Below are positions 20,187-29,951 of a stretch of 41,875 nucleotides of DNA, piece by piece. The notes below the pieces were generated by a model that saw nothing but the letters and a program-made list of their open reading frames with translations, did not search any database and was not told the DNA's origin. The translations under genes were made by a program, and so were the position numbers. The DNA is taken from contig NW_022205152.1 in assembly GCF_008831285.2 (NCBI RefSeq), positions 1 to 41,875 on the forward strand. Direction: 5' to 3'. The stretch is from Nymphaea colorata. Its lineage: Eukaryota; Streptophyta; Magnoliopsida; Nymphaeales; Nymphaeaceae. How positions within the stretch are numbered: the first letter of the stretch is position 1; every line of letters begins with the position of its first letter.

Positions 20187-22738
20187 ATGCTCATCCCCAA
20201 AAAGCATTCATACGTATGCACTCCATAGCGCTACGTCGACGCTCCCAACGAGGAGTAACTCAGGTCGGTTGATTTCTCTTCTAAAATGCCCTCATAATCA
20301 CTCGAAAAGTCCGTCAATGCATCCCAGTTCAGGCAAACCATGCAAATGAAGAGATACAAATACCAAAAAATGGCATTCGAGTCCAAGCCAGTCAGCATCC
20401 ACAGTACGGTTTTTGTCTATGTAGGCTTTTACTAACACTACTTCGCTGTTGAGCCGCTGAAATCATAGATGTTCTAACAGTCCGAAGAGCCACGCTGCAG
20501 GTAGTACAGCAGGATGCTTCCTATGACCAGCAGCAACTGGGTTTCCAATAGCAAAAAAGCCCAATCGAAATGGCTTTCGGGCAAAAAAGGAATCAGCGTG
20601 CCATCCAGACACCGCAAGGAACAGCCATAGCGAAAGTTCGAGAGCTAAATGAATAACTAGTTAGTCATCAACGACATCAAGGAATACTTTTACTCCATGA
20701 AACAGTACCTAGTAAGAGATTTTTGATTCAGAATAACCATAAGCGGAAGGTGGAAAGATAACGCAAGATCAGAGTAATAAACAAGAACCAGACAAAGAAG
20801 GAATTCGAGGAAAAGGATAACCTTAGCATAGTTAGGCTGAAGCCTTCCACGGAGCAAAAGTCCAGGAACAACCATACAAAGCAGATATAGAATGAAGAGT
20901 AGATAAACCAATTATCAGCCACTTCACCCTCTCCTAAACTGCAATAGCACCACTCCAGCAACCACATAGCAAACCGGAGCATCTCCAGAGAAACTTCCTT
21001 CTCAATGAAAAGCCAAACTGCAGAAAAAGTACGCAAGCCATAGTTTTCTATCTTCAAAAGACAGTCTTCAATCAAGCAGGAAGAATATCACTTCATCTTT
21101 GGAAAGATCAAGGATACCATGACTGACGAAGAAATACAAAAATGTATGCATCTTTTAATCTTAGTAAAGGCACTATATTATCGAGATTTTATCTGGAAGA
21201 TATGGTACAACCGAGGCTTTGCTTATGAGCCGACTCAGGAGGTCTTCAAGTATTATGTTGGAAAGGGAAATAACAGCAGACTGGTGAGAAGAATCATGGC
21301 GAAGCGACCATGGTGGGTATAGGAATCGAAGATGGAAAACGCTAATTTTGTCTGGACACAGCTCAAGGTATACGAAGCATATAAATCTCAAAGGGCAGCC
21401 ATCCAATCCTCTCCCACCTAAAAGGACAGTTTCTTGCTTACGAACACCCAAAACTCCTAAAAGCGTGAAGAAAACACAGAGGGCAACCATTTAACTGAGA
21501 GTGATTACCTCAGAGGAGACAAGAATGGCTACATTCTGAATAAGTAAAACTACAAGAGGTGGCGGGCTTACATCAAAGCTCGTGGAGGAGTGTAGCGCAA
21601 GCCCAAGGACAGCATGAAGCAGCGAACCTTGGCTCCTCGCCTATAATTCAAGAAATCTCCGCCCAGGATGACTAACCACTTGGAGATGAGTCGGGTGATT
21701 GGCAACAAGAAGGCTCTGTACCGTACCATGGAGGCCTATTTCAGCTACAAGCAGATTGATGGTTATCTTCCCATGACTTTCCACATCACTGGAGGTCTAG
21801 AGGACTAAGAATACTTCAAATTTTTAAGAGAATTTTACAAGAAAAGTAAAGAAGGATCGAACTGCTGGATCGTTAAGCCTGGCGAGTTGAGCAACCGAGG
21901 AAGAGATATCTACTATTGCCGAAGCCTGAAAGAGATAAAGGACTACATAAAGGAAAAGAAGACAAATTGCAATGGCAGTCTGCGCACATACATCCTGCAA
22001 TCCTACCTATAAAGGCCTCTCCTTTATCAGGGACGCAAATTCGATCTTCGCCATTACCTGATGGTGACCTCAACTGAGGGGCAAATTAGAGGATACTTTT
22101 ACCAGTAAGGCTACGTGAGGACCACTTCTTATCCCTACTCTTTAGACAATCAACAGCCCTCGGTACACCTCACCAACGATGCAGTCCAGAAGTATCTTCC
22201 CCAATACGGCAAGTTCGAAAAGGCAAACAAACTTTCCTACCAGCAGCTCAACGATTACATGCTCAAGCTAGACCCCAAGAAGGGATTCTACGATGTGGTT
22301 TTCCCACAGTTGAGACAGATCGGCACCGATATAGTGCGAGCAGCCTTTCCCTTTATCGACCCTCAACGCAGAACTAACAACTTCGAAATCTTTGGGATCG
22401 ACGTTATGGTGGACCATGAATGCCGTTGCTGGCTTATATAAGTCAACACAAATCCTTGCATCGAAGTCAACTGTGCAGTCCTCGCAGCCATTATCCCTGG
22501 AATGCTTGACAACGCTTTAGCCATTTCTCTTGATTCAAACTTCCTCCCTGCCTAGGGCAAGCCGAAGACACCACCGAACAACTACCTATAGCACAATAAG
22601 TTCGAATTAGTCTTTGACTAGGCCACAGACGGGGCAGCGATGCTGAGCAGTTACAAGTAGCTGAGTCTTGATATCGGCAGTTTTGGCGACGATGATGACA
22701 ACTACGAAAGTTGCGAAGAGGAGGACTACGAATCCTGA
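20187..22738 (+). CDS. Tubulin-tyrosine-ligase-like (TTLL) protein, one 20-nt intron
   Basis: 843 residues from ATG 20187 to TGA 22736-22738, exons 20187-20711 and 20732-22735, TAA/TAG read as Glu. The first 300 residues are low-complexity and basic. From about 21140 comes the ligase: WYNRGFAYEPT, YYVGKGNNSRLVRRIMAKRP followed by WW, NANFVWTQ, NHLEMSRVIGNKKALYRTME, YLPMTFHITGG, WIVKPGELSNRGRDI, SYLE-RPLL then GRKFDLRHYLMVT, GYVRTTS, HLTNDAVQ, FEIFGIDVMVDH and LI-E-VNTNPCIE; it ends in an acidic tail (DDDDNYESCEEEDYES). TTLLs add Glu, Gly or Tyr to tubulin in cilia and other microtubules; the GNNS...RPWW pattern recalls the glycylase side, but I cannot fix the subclass. A TTATAAT-like box lies about 35 nt before ATG. 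Both the PLL-motif Glu and the metal-binding Glu are TAA. Known from family: ATP-grasp ligase. NRGRDI replaces the usual NRGxGI. Confidence 0.92.
20712..20731 (+). other. 20-nt intron in the TTLL gene
   Basis: GT...AG intron (GTAAGAGATTTTTGATTCAG), phase 0, between SMKQYL and NNHKRKVE. Without removal the first frame meets TGA inside the intron, while the second exon is in a different frame; removal joins two long open frames exactly. Introns this short are known in some ciliates. Confidence 0.8.
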
Positions 22739-22835
22739 TATCTATCTATGTGTGCTTATACTTGGTCAAATATTGCACCGATGAATATGATGAATGCTGT
22801 GAAATTATGATGATCATACATAATAAGATTATCGC

Positions 22836-23564
22836 ATGCAAAGCCTCCTCAACTCTACCTTCTCTCCCGTCCATTCTAGCTAAACTGTATTCCGCTATCA
22901 GATATCAAGTGTGCCTCATAGATAAAAACACCATATCCAAAAACCATCCGTTTTCACGCAGCAGATCGTATTTTCAGACAGAGATAAAAAAGAATAGATA
23001 ATCAAGACCAAGCTAGCTGCTGTTTCGCTTTAAAAGCTCGCTTTTGAGAAACTGAAAGAGCATAGAGAGATGCTGGCGAATGCCCGCCTTCCCTCCTTCC
23101 ACATCAAGCGCCTCATCGATAAGTCGAACAAGAAAAGAAAGGAGGACAGGTCAAGAGACACCGGTGAAGATGCCTCCTACTCTTCGAAAAAGCCGTTTGT
23201 AAACCAGAATGAACTCAAAAAATATTGGCAGAATTACCTACGCGACGAAAAGATTAGCTTGCCGCGTTCTTTCTCACGCAATTCGCCTGATTGCCTGTCG
23301 CCCATCGCCGACAAACAGAAGAAGAGGCTGGGACTCTCCAGCGAAGCTTTTTAGGAAACCCAAAATGGCAAAAAGGAGATTTTCTTCGTGAACAACTTTG
23401 TCCGCACGAGCTATCGGAAGTTCAAGGACGGAAAGTCCCAAGCGATGCCAGAGCTGAGCCTGAAGGAGCGAAGGGAGGCTTTGAGGAGCCGGGAATCAAA
23501 TAGGATGGCGCCGTGGGAGCGCGAGGGGGAAAACGCTTAAGAGTAGTGCTTTGGTCTGATGTGA
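22836..23564 (+). CDS. Basic charged protein of unknown function, next to TTLL
   Basis: 242 residues from ATG 22836 to TGA 23562-23564 with TAA/TAG as sense; the start is uncertain, being the first ATG after in-frame TGA. Contents: FRYQISSVPH, KPSVFTQQIVFSD, LAFEKLKEHREMLANARLPS, HIKRLIDKSNKKRKEDRSRD, NELKKYWQNYLRDEKISLPR, FVNNFVRTSYRKFKDGKS, LSLKERREALRSRESNRMAP. The Lys/Arg/Glu-rich helical stretches suggest a coiled or disordered protein; no domain recognised. It starts 98 nt after TTLL on the same strand. It could also be a 3' extension of TTLL through an intron I cannot find. Its C-terminal codons are duplicated at 25.85 kb. Confidence 0.65.
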
Positions 23565-24833
23565 AATAGCTTAGTTCTAAGAATTGCATGAATGATCTTG
23601 AATACTTAATCGTAGCAATTTTTCTTATCAACTAACAGTAGAGCTGGCTTTACATACTAATCTAAGGGTTCAGTTTGCATCATTTTCACTTGTTCATATG
23701 CGCATTTCTTATCCCAGAAGTCTTTGAGTATAATCAAGTGATTTTTTAAATCAATCAAGGTGGTTGACAGCTATCTTCGGAGTATTTAGATCTTTTAATT
23801 AATATCTAAAGTCAAGAAAAATATTTATTGTGTCCTGGTAGGCCTGACCAACAGGTTTATTGATCTTTATTCCCGAATAAGTGAATCAACAGATAGCTCA
23901 CGGATGAAAGTGGGACTTTTTTTCTCGTGAAAAGGCGCACATTTCTTTCATGATTTGCCAAGGCTCCCTATCGGAAAGACAATAAAGTGCATATTTGTAT
24001 TTCCTATCTACCACAGCTCTTTTGAGATTATGAGGTAGATGTAGATCACTGAAGCCATCATGTGGCATCACCGAGACTTTGTTTATTGAAAACAACTGCA
24101 TAGCTCTTAGGAGATAACTTTTTTCAATTAGTCAGCAGTTCAGTCCCCTTTGGATATCATTCGTACTCTCAAGATTTGGCTTTGGACCTTTGCATCCACC
24201 GATGAACATATGAGAAAAAATTCTGGATGGAAAAATGTGTTCTAGCCTAAGAGATTGCTCTTTGCAAAACAATCGTCATAAATGGCGCCAAAAAGACTGT
24301 TTTTTATCTTTTTCTTTCTATTTATATATAACTTTGGTGAATATAAGTTTTGAATATTAATTGCCACAATAAATCTCAACAGCCAGCTGGCAAAGTAGTT
24401 TCTTATTTTATCACATTTTCTATGTAGATAATAAATCCATCTAAATCACCCTAAGCTTTTAATCAGAAATTACGTGGTTTTTAAGCAAAAATAATATGAA
24501 TTTTGTTAGTTCTTACCCCAGAAGAGTCTTTTTGACAAAATAATATTAAATGAAGGGAAATAAGACTGAATAAAATCGGAACTGCCCTTCTGAGATCCAG
24601 TTTTCATCCAAAAGCGTCGAAGAAAAAAAAATCACCCCCATTTTTATTCAAAAAATGGAAGTTTAATAATATCATGAACGGTGCAGGAAGGAAGTCATAA
24701 CATCATTTTCCCACATAATTTCTTTATTGCATTTCAAAAGTACAAACCAAAAAACTATTTGATTTACCCATATTTTACTGATGATTGTATTTTTGCTTTC
24801 TGCGTTTGAGTTGATTATAATCATAAAATAAGA
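23565..24833. other. Intergenic region with element Z-like upstream module
   Basis: No gene. 23800-24350 resembles 26100-26660, 30240-30850 and 34160-34700 (phrases such as CCGAATAAGTGAATCAACAG, then CGTGAAAAGGCGCAC, CATCATGTGGCATCACCGAG, and TATATAACTTTGGTGAATAT). These are the right-arm relatives of repeat R. A peptide STDEHMRKN near 24200 recalls SLDENMENK of element Z. The box TTATAAT at 24815-24821 belongs to the next gene. The GGGACATCCC box is not seen here. Confidence 0.45.
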
Positions 24834-25553
24834 ATGGAGTTTCAACTCAAAATCCTCACTATTTTCCTCATCCTTCTCAGCTGTAGCAATGCTGTTGACT
24901 GGTAGGCCGTAGGCAACATGAGCTAATCAAATATGACCATCATCAATGGTTATATTGAGGCTAACTTGGACAAGACACTCATGGGAGATAATCTAATAGG
25001 CGGCAAGAATACCACGCTTACTGATTTAGCAACTAATTTCTCCAATTACCTGAATGGCCTCTGGGATGAGGCATGGAACGTGGCGATAGCCTTCAGTTCT
25101 GTAGCTGGGTAAAACTGGGACACCGTAGTCTACGGATATGCCTTCAGAGACCACTGGATGTGGATCAACGGAATTCAAATGCAAGATAACCACTATATGG
25201 CCATCATCATCTGGAAGGACTACAACTGCCTTAAATGGAGGAGCTATAATGGAAATAAGGATACTTCTTCCTCCTATGACGCAACCTCTAAGAGCTTAGT
25301 TTCAAGTGCAATAAACGGTTACCTAAGCTAAGCAAAGCAAGCTGACATTTGGGGAACAGCCTTTGGTTTTTTGAATTTTGCATCCACGAGCTATGTATTC
25401 TTCCAAGGAGATAAGGCCTTCACTATCATTGCGAGCCAGTCGAATACAATAAATTACTATGGAAGGTTCTGTGCCAAAGATTACCAGTACTCTTTTAGAG
25501 CTGGCTCCATTCCACTGAATTGGGGACGGATCTTGATCCTACAGATGAGATGA
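24834..25553 (+). CDS. Secreted GNMS/WKDYNC family protein, copy L
   Basis: Intact 239-residue member and first of the plus-strand arm, ATG 24834 to TGA 25551-25553. Signal peptide MEFQLKILTIFLILLSC. Mature VDW-(TAG)-AVGNMS-(TAA)-SNMT: the TAA is at a Glu position in relatives, the TAG at a Gln position (CAG), the main counterexample to a pure Glu reading. Core LWDEAWNVAIAF, YGYAFRDHWMWINGI, IIWKDYNCLKWRSYN, ADIWGTAFGFLNF, FQGDKAFTIIASQS, YYGRFCAKDY, NWGRILILQMR. Other reassigned codons follow VAG and YLS. Belongs with M, O and P (NCLKW/NCLQW subtype). TTATAAT box 24815-24821. Function unknown. Confidence 0.88.
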
Positions 25554-25849
25554 ATGATATTCAATACCGATTATCATCATAATTTAACTTTTACTTTATT
25601 AAGCTTTATAAAAAATGCCCTTTTAGATGGAATGAAGAAGATAGTTGCTTGGTTCTTCAGAGTAATTGTAATGATTCAGTGATAAAATTGTTCATTTTTT
25701 AGTCGGCTTGGCCTAAGACTATTATGGTTTGAATTGACCCAATAAAATGAAGGTGAAGTGAAGAATTAAGGGGGTTTGACTACCAAGATGCGGGCTATTT
25801 AACTTATGACTCGACAGGCGACCAAGAGGAGATATTCGTAAGAGAAGTT

Positions 25850-25990
25850 GTGAGGAATCGGGAATCAAATAGGATGACACTGTGGGAGCGCAAGGGAGAA
25901 AGCACGTAAGAGTAGTGCTTTGGTCTGATGTGAAATGGTTATGCGGATAGGATGAATGGTCTTGAATACCTATTTATAGTAATTCTGCTT
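25850..25990 (+). pseudogene. Duplicated 3' end of the basic-protein gene
   Basis: Matches 23485-23635, the last 25 or so codons (SRESNRMAPWEREGE) plus 3' flank of the 22836 gene. Here it reads similar RNRESNRM-LWERKGES to the same TGA. The rest of the gene is absent. It shows that the repeated module was copied from next to the TTLL/basic-protein locus. Confidence 0.75.
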
Positions 25991-27123
25991 ATCAGACAAG
26001 ACAGATGGTTGCTTTACTTTATCTTAAGCTTAAGCATTATTCTCACTTCTTCTTTATGACTATCATCGGAGCGATTGGGACAATTTATTACGATCTTAAG
26101 ACCAAGGAGAATAGTTAACAGGACTAACCAAAAAAGCTGTCTTGGATCTTTTTACCGAATAAGGGAACCAGCAGATATCTTATCTTCTGCTTTTTTTTTT
26201 TCTCGATGAATGAAGAGTGAATGTTCCCTGGTAAAAAGAGAGCTCTTTCTCACCATCACATCATAACCTAAACCCCTTCATCCATAGCGATCGGAAAAGG
26301 CAGCAAAAAGGCAGTTTTTTATTGACTGGAACAAAGATGAATGGGGATCGTAGCTCACTGAAGCCATCTTGTGGCACTATTGAGGGCTAGCTTACTGAAA
26401 ACAACTGTATAACTCTTACAAAGTAAAACTTTTCAATTATCAATCAGTCCTCCTCATCAATACTCTTTGGGCATCGTCTAATCCCTGAAAATTCAGCTGC
26501 TAAGATTAATATCCCTTTTAAAAAAATAAGAGAAAAAAATGTGGGTGAGAAATTATGATTTAGCTTCAGAAAGTGTTTGGAGCAGAAAGTTTATCAGAGA
26601 TAACGCAAAACTGATTTTTCTTTTTCTTTTTAATTCATATATAACTTTGATGATTAAAAATTTTGAATATTAGCTCAATAAATCCTAACTGTTGGTTGTT
26701 AAGGTAATTCTTCTTATATCGTCGCCTTCTAATCATGCCAGCCTATGGAGGAAGGAGATCCTAGGATTTTTAGCTATGAATGCAGGTTTTTAGCACCAAT
26801 TATAGAAATATTGTTATTTATATCCCTCACAAGACCCCTTTTAGGAGCGAAAAACTGAAACTAAGAGGGAAAACGGGCTGAGAATGATGTGGACTATCCT
26901 TCTGAGATTCAGTTTATATCCAACCACGCCAAAGAGAAAAAACCATCACTTCTATTGAGAAAATGAAAAAGCTGGAACAATCCCAAGCAGTACAGTAATC
27001 AAATCTAATGGTTCTTTCGAGTGATCATTTCCTCAGTGCATCTCGTATATACAATAAATAAAATGATTTCACTTTCGGTTGTATTGCCTGAAATCGTATT
27101 TTTACTTTCTGCATTTGAGTTGC

Positions 27124-27141
27124 TTATAATTTAAAAATAAG
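27124..27141 (+). promoter_or_regulatory. TTATAAT box of copy M
   Basis: TTATAAT at 27124-27130, then an A-rich stretch to ATG at 27142, a gap of 11 nt. Same arrangement as in all family members. Confidence 0.6.
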
Positions 27142-27861
27142 ATGAAACTTCAATTCAAAATCCTCACTCTGTTCCTGATTCTTCTCTCATGCGGGAAAGC
27201 CGTTGACTGGCAGGCCTCAGGCAACATGAGCGAATCAAATATGACAGCCATCAATGACTATGTAACGGCTAACTTTAACAGGTCACTCATCGTAGGCGAT
27301 GTAACAAACTCTGACAATAAAGTCCTTACAACTTTCGCTAATGCCTTTTCAACGTACCTGAATGGCCTTTGGGATGAGGCATGGAACGTGGTGATAGCCT
27401 ACAATAACAAAGCTGGGTAGAACATTGACACCATAGTCTATGGGTACGCCTTCAGGGACCACTGGATGTGGGTCAACGGAATCTGGATGTACGATAACCA
27501 CTACGTGGCGTTCATCATCTGGAAGGACTACAACTGCCTCAAATGGAGGGACTATAATGGAAATATAGATCCATTTTCCTCTTATGACGCAACCTCTAAG
27601 AACTTATTTGTAGCTGCAGTTACTGGCTACCTAACAGCAGCAAAGCAAGCTGACATTTGGGGGACAGCTTTTAATTGGATGACTTACGCATTCAAGAGCC
27701 ATGTATTCTTCCAAGGAGATAAAGCCTTCACTGTGATTATGAGTCAGTCAAACACTGTAACATTTTATGGGAGGTTCTGCGCCAAAGACTACTATTTCTC
27801 CTATCGAGCTGGCTCCAGTCCATCCAATTGGGGACGGTCGTTGACCCTTCAGATGAGATGA
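27142..27861 (+). CDS. Secreted GNMS/WKDYNC family protein, copy M
   Basis: Intact 239-residue member with a single reassigned TAG at 27418-27420 (NNKAG-x-NID; copies A and H have Glu at this column). ATG 27142 to TGA 27859-27861. Signal peptide MKLQFKILTLFLILLSCGKA, mature VDWQASGNMSESNMT. Core LWDEAWNVVIAY, YGYAFRDHWMWVNGIWM, IIWKDYNCLKWRDYNGN, SYDATSKNLFVAA, ADIWGTAFNWMTYAFKSH, FQGDKAFTVIMSQS, FYGRFCAKDYYFSYRAGS, NWGRSLTLQMR. A clean reference copy for the NCLKW subtype. Function unknown. Confidence 0.9.
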
Positions 27862-28019
27862 ATGATCTCCAATATCAATTATCATAATTATAGCTCTGCT
27901 ATTTTTAATAATTATCGTATCCCTTAAAGATGATTGAATGATAGACTTTTACTTGCCTTCTCCTATAGTATTCCCTATTTTATTCGCTGGCCAGATTGTT
28001 AATTTTTTGTTTAGTTTGA

Positions 28020-28705
28020 TCCAAATTATTTATGACGCATCGACCTTATGAAATGAAGGTGAAGGATAAGGCGAATGTGGCTACCGCCTGGAGGAGTAAA
28101 CTGACTGATGGGTTGCTGAATTAAAGGCCAACGATCTATATGCTCGTAGACATTTGACAAAAAGGAAGAAGTGTGTTTGGTCTGTTTCCACCGAATGTGG
28201 AATGGACAGTCTCTCCTGAATAAGTATGGCTCAAAGCAATTGCCTTTTTATCATTTGATTTATACCCTTCATGAATAAAAAAATACTTGCTCTTAAAGAA
28301 GGGATCATTTGCTGCATCATTAGCATGAGCCGCCTCTTCTAAACACATCGGCGAAGGCGTAAGATTTAAACATAAATTAAAATATAATTTGTTGAAGAAG
28401 GAGGAGTGAGGCTTTGGGATATGAAGGGGATGCAGCCCATGGGAAGCATCATCATGGATGACGGCATATCAAAATAGCTTTGCGATGGCTTCTAGAAGAG
28501 AGCGTTCTTAGTTTGGAAGCAGCCGGCTCCTATTGGTGAGTCCCCACTCTTCAGAGCGCTGTGGAAAGAACATAAAGTTATGCTACCGCCCCCATATCCC
28601 TCGACGAAAATATGGAAAATAAAACAAAGCCTAAAAAGCGTGATTCATCATTCAGAGAGTATTTGGAAGAAGATTATCGTCAAAAGTAATTGGAGATGAT
28701 TATTT
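28020..28705 (+). pseudogene. Element Z copy on the plus strand
   Basis: Inverted relative of 3716-4385. Translated pieces in order: VKDKANVATAWRSKLTDGLL, a degenerate KKGSFAASLA(TGA)AASSKH, EGVRFKHKLKYNLL, MTAYQNSFAMASRRERSEFG, SSRLLL, then after a candidate 19-nt GT...AG intron (GTGAGTCCCCACTCTTCAG) SAVERTESYATAPISLDENM and SSFREYLEEDYRQK. The N-terminal half is broken, while the C-terminal half reads cleanly if the intron is real. It precedes the upstream block of copy N. Confidence 0.5.
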
Positions 28706-29228
28706 TAATTTTGTTCCCCTGTGTTTATAACTTTGATGATATAATCTTTGACTGAAATCACAAATCTTCGACACTTCGCTGCAAACGCAATCTTTTGTGT
28801 GTTTTTCGCTGCTTTTCGGAGGAAATTCGATGAAAGAAATAAAATCGTGTTTGGGCCATTTGAGATTTTTGTGGTATCATAAGGAGGGATAGTCGGGTAG
28901 GCATCTGCATTGCTCGAAAGAAGGCCTTTCCTGAAGCCAATACCAAAACAAACCGAAAGGGATGGCTCGTTACTATGGAAAACGTCCTACTGTGTCCCTG
29001 GTCCACCACCTTGCCTCATCGAGAAAAATGGCTCCAATAATATTGAGAAAATGAAAAACTGCAAAGACCCTAAAGTATACGGGAAAGAAGCCATAACACT
29101 ATTTTCTTCCCTCATTTCCCTGGGACATCCCGAATATCCCAATGATAAACACTGTTTGCTTACCCCTATTTTACTGTTGATCGTATTTCTGCATCGTGTT
29201 ACAAGTTGTTTATAATCATAAAATAAGA
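28700..29228 (+). promoter_or_regulatory. Upstream block of copy N
   Basis: Inverted near-copy of the blocks of B and F. GGGACATCCC at 29122-29131, 107 nt before ATG, and TTATAAT at 29210-29216, 12 nt before ATG. A plus-strand open frame at 28910-29215 (ending LLLIVFLHRVTSCL) is shared in part with other blocks through its hydrophobic end, but I do not call it a gene. Confidence 0.6.
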
Positions 29229-29951
29229 ATGGAGTTTCAACTCAAAATTCTCACTCTTTCCCTCATTCTTCTTTGCTGTAGCAACGCCCTCAACTGGCAG
29301 GCCTCAGGCAACACGACTGAAGACAATATGACAGTTATCAACAACTATATAGGCGCCAACCTAAACAGGAATCTAGCACGCGGCGCCATAATAGGCGGAT
29401 CAAACGATGGCTTTACGACCTTTGTGACTGATTTCTCCAACTACCTCAATAGTCTTTGGGACCCTGCCTGGAACGTGATGCTCGCCTACAATGATCAGAA
29501 CTATGATACCATAGTCTATGGGTACGCATACAGGAGCCACTGGCTATGGATCAACGGAATCACCATGTACGATAAATCCTACTACGTGGGCCTCATCATC
29601 TGGAAGGACTACAACTGCATTAAGTGGTGGACCTATAACCCGAATTCTGCTAGTCCTTCCACTTACGACGACAGCACAAGGACCTTATTTGCCGCCGCAG
29701 CTATAGGCTTCCAAGCCCAGGCAGTCCAAACCGACATTTGGGCAACAGCCTTTGGCTTTATAAACTACGCGGTTAAGAACCATGCTGTGTTCCAAGGAGA
29801 TAAGGCCTTCACTACGATTATGAACCCTTCACAATTCGTAACATATTTCGGCAGATTCTGTGCCGTAGGCTACCTCCCTGGCTTAAACATCGGCACGATT
29901 CCTGTTGTGAAAATGGGTTGGGGCAAAAATTTTCTCATGCAGATGCGCTGA
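29229..29951 (+). CDS. Secreted GNMS/WKDYNC family protein, copy N
   Basis: Intact 240-residue member with no reassigned codon, ATG 29229 to TGA 29949-29951. An in-frame ATG 33 nt upstream would put the TTATAAT box inside the coding region, so MEFQLKIL is preferred. Signal peptide to about LLCCSNA, mature LNWQASGNTTEDNMT (sequons NTT and NMT). Core LWDPAWNVMLAY, YGYAYRSHWLWINGI, IIWKDYNCIKWWTYN, TDIWATAFGFINYAVKNH (Ala for the usual Gly), FQGDKAFTTIMNPS, YFGRFCAVGYLPGL (CAV for CAK), MGWGKNFLMQMR. It is most like B and F and like the fragments at 16.6 and 19.5 kb. Function unknown. Confidence 0.9.
   Translation: MEFQLKILTLSLILLCCSNALNWQASGNTTEDNMTVINNYIGANLNRNLARGAIIGGSNDGFTTFVTDFSNYLNSLWDPAWNVMLAYNDQNYDTIVYGYAYRSHWLWINGITMYDKSYYVGLIIWKDYNCIKWWTYNPNSASPSTYDDSTRTLFAAAAIGFQAQAVQTDIWATAFGFINYAVKNHAVFQGDKAFTTIMNPSQFVTYFGRFCAVGYLPGLNIGTIPVVKMGWGKNFLMQMR

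Larger units (their letters stand above)
25554..27141. other. Intergenic module between copies L and M
   Basis: 3' flank of L (TGAATGATATTCAATACCG), then the duplicated gene end at 25850-25990, then an element Z/R-like block to about 26660 (TATATAACTTTGATGATTAA), then an upstream block with few recognisable boxes apart from TTATAAT at 27124-27130. No gene found. Confidence 0.45.

Noticed and set aside
24834-25553. Tetrahymena-type code (TAA/TAG = Gln) for this window
   Set aside because: Copy L has TAG at a Gln column and copy T likewise, but more columns, including two highly conserved TTLL sites, are Glu. Kept as the main alternative.
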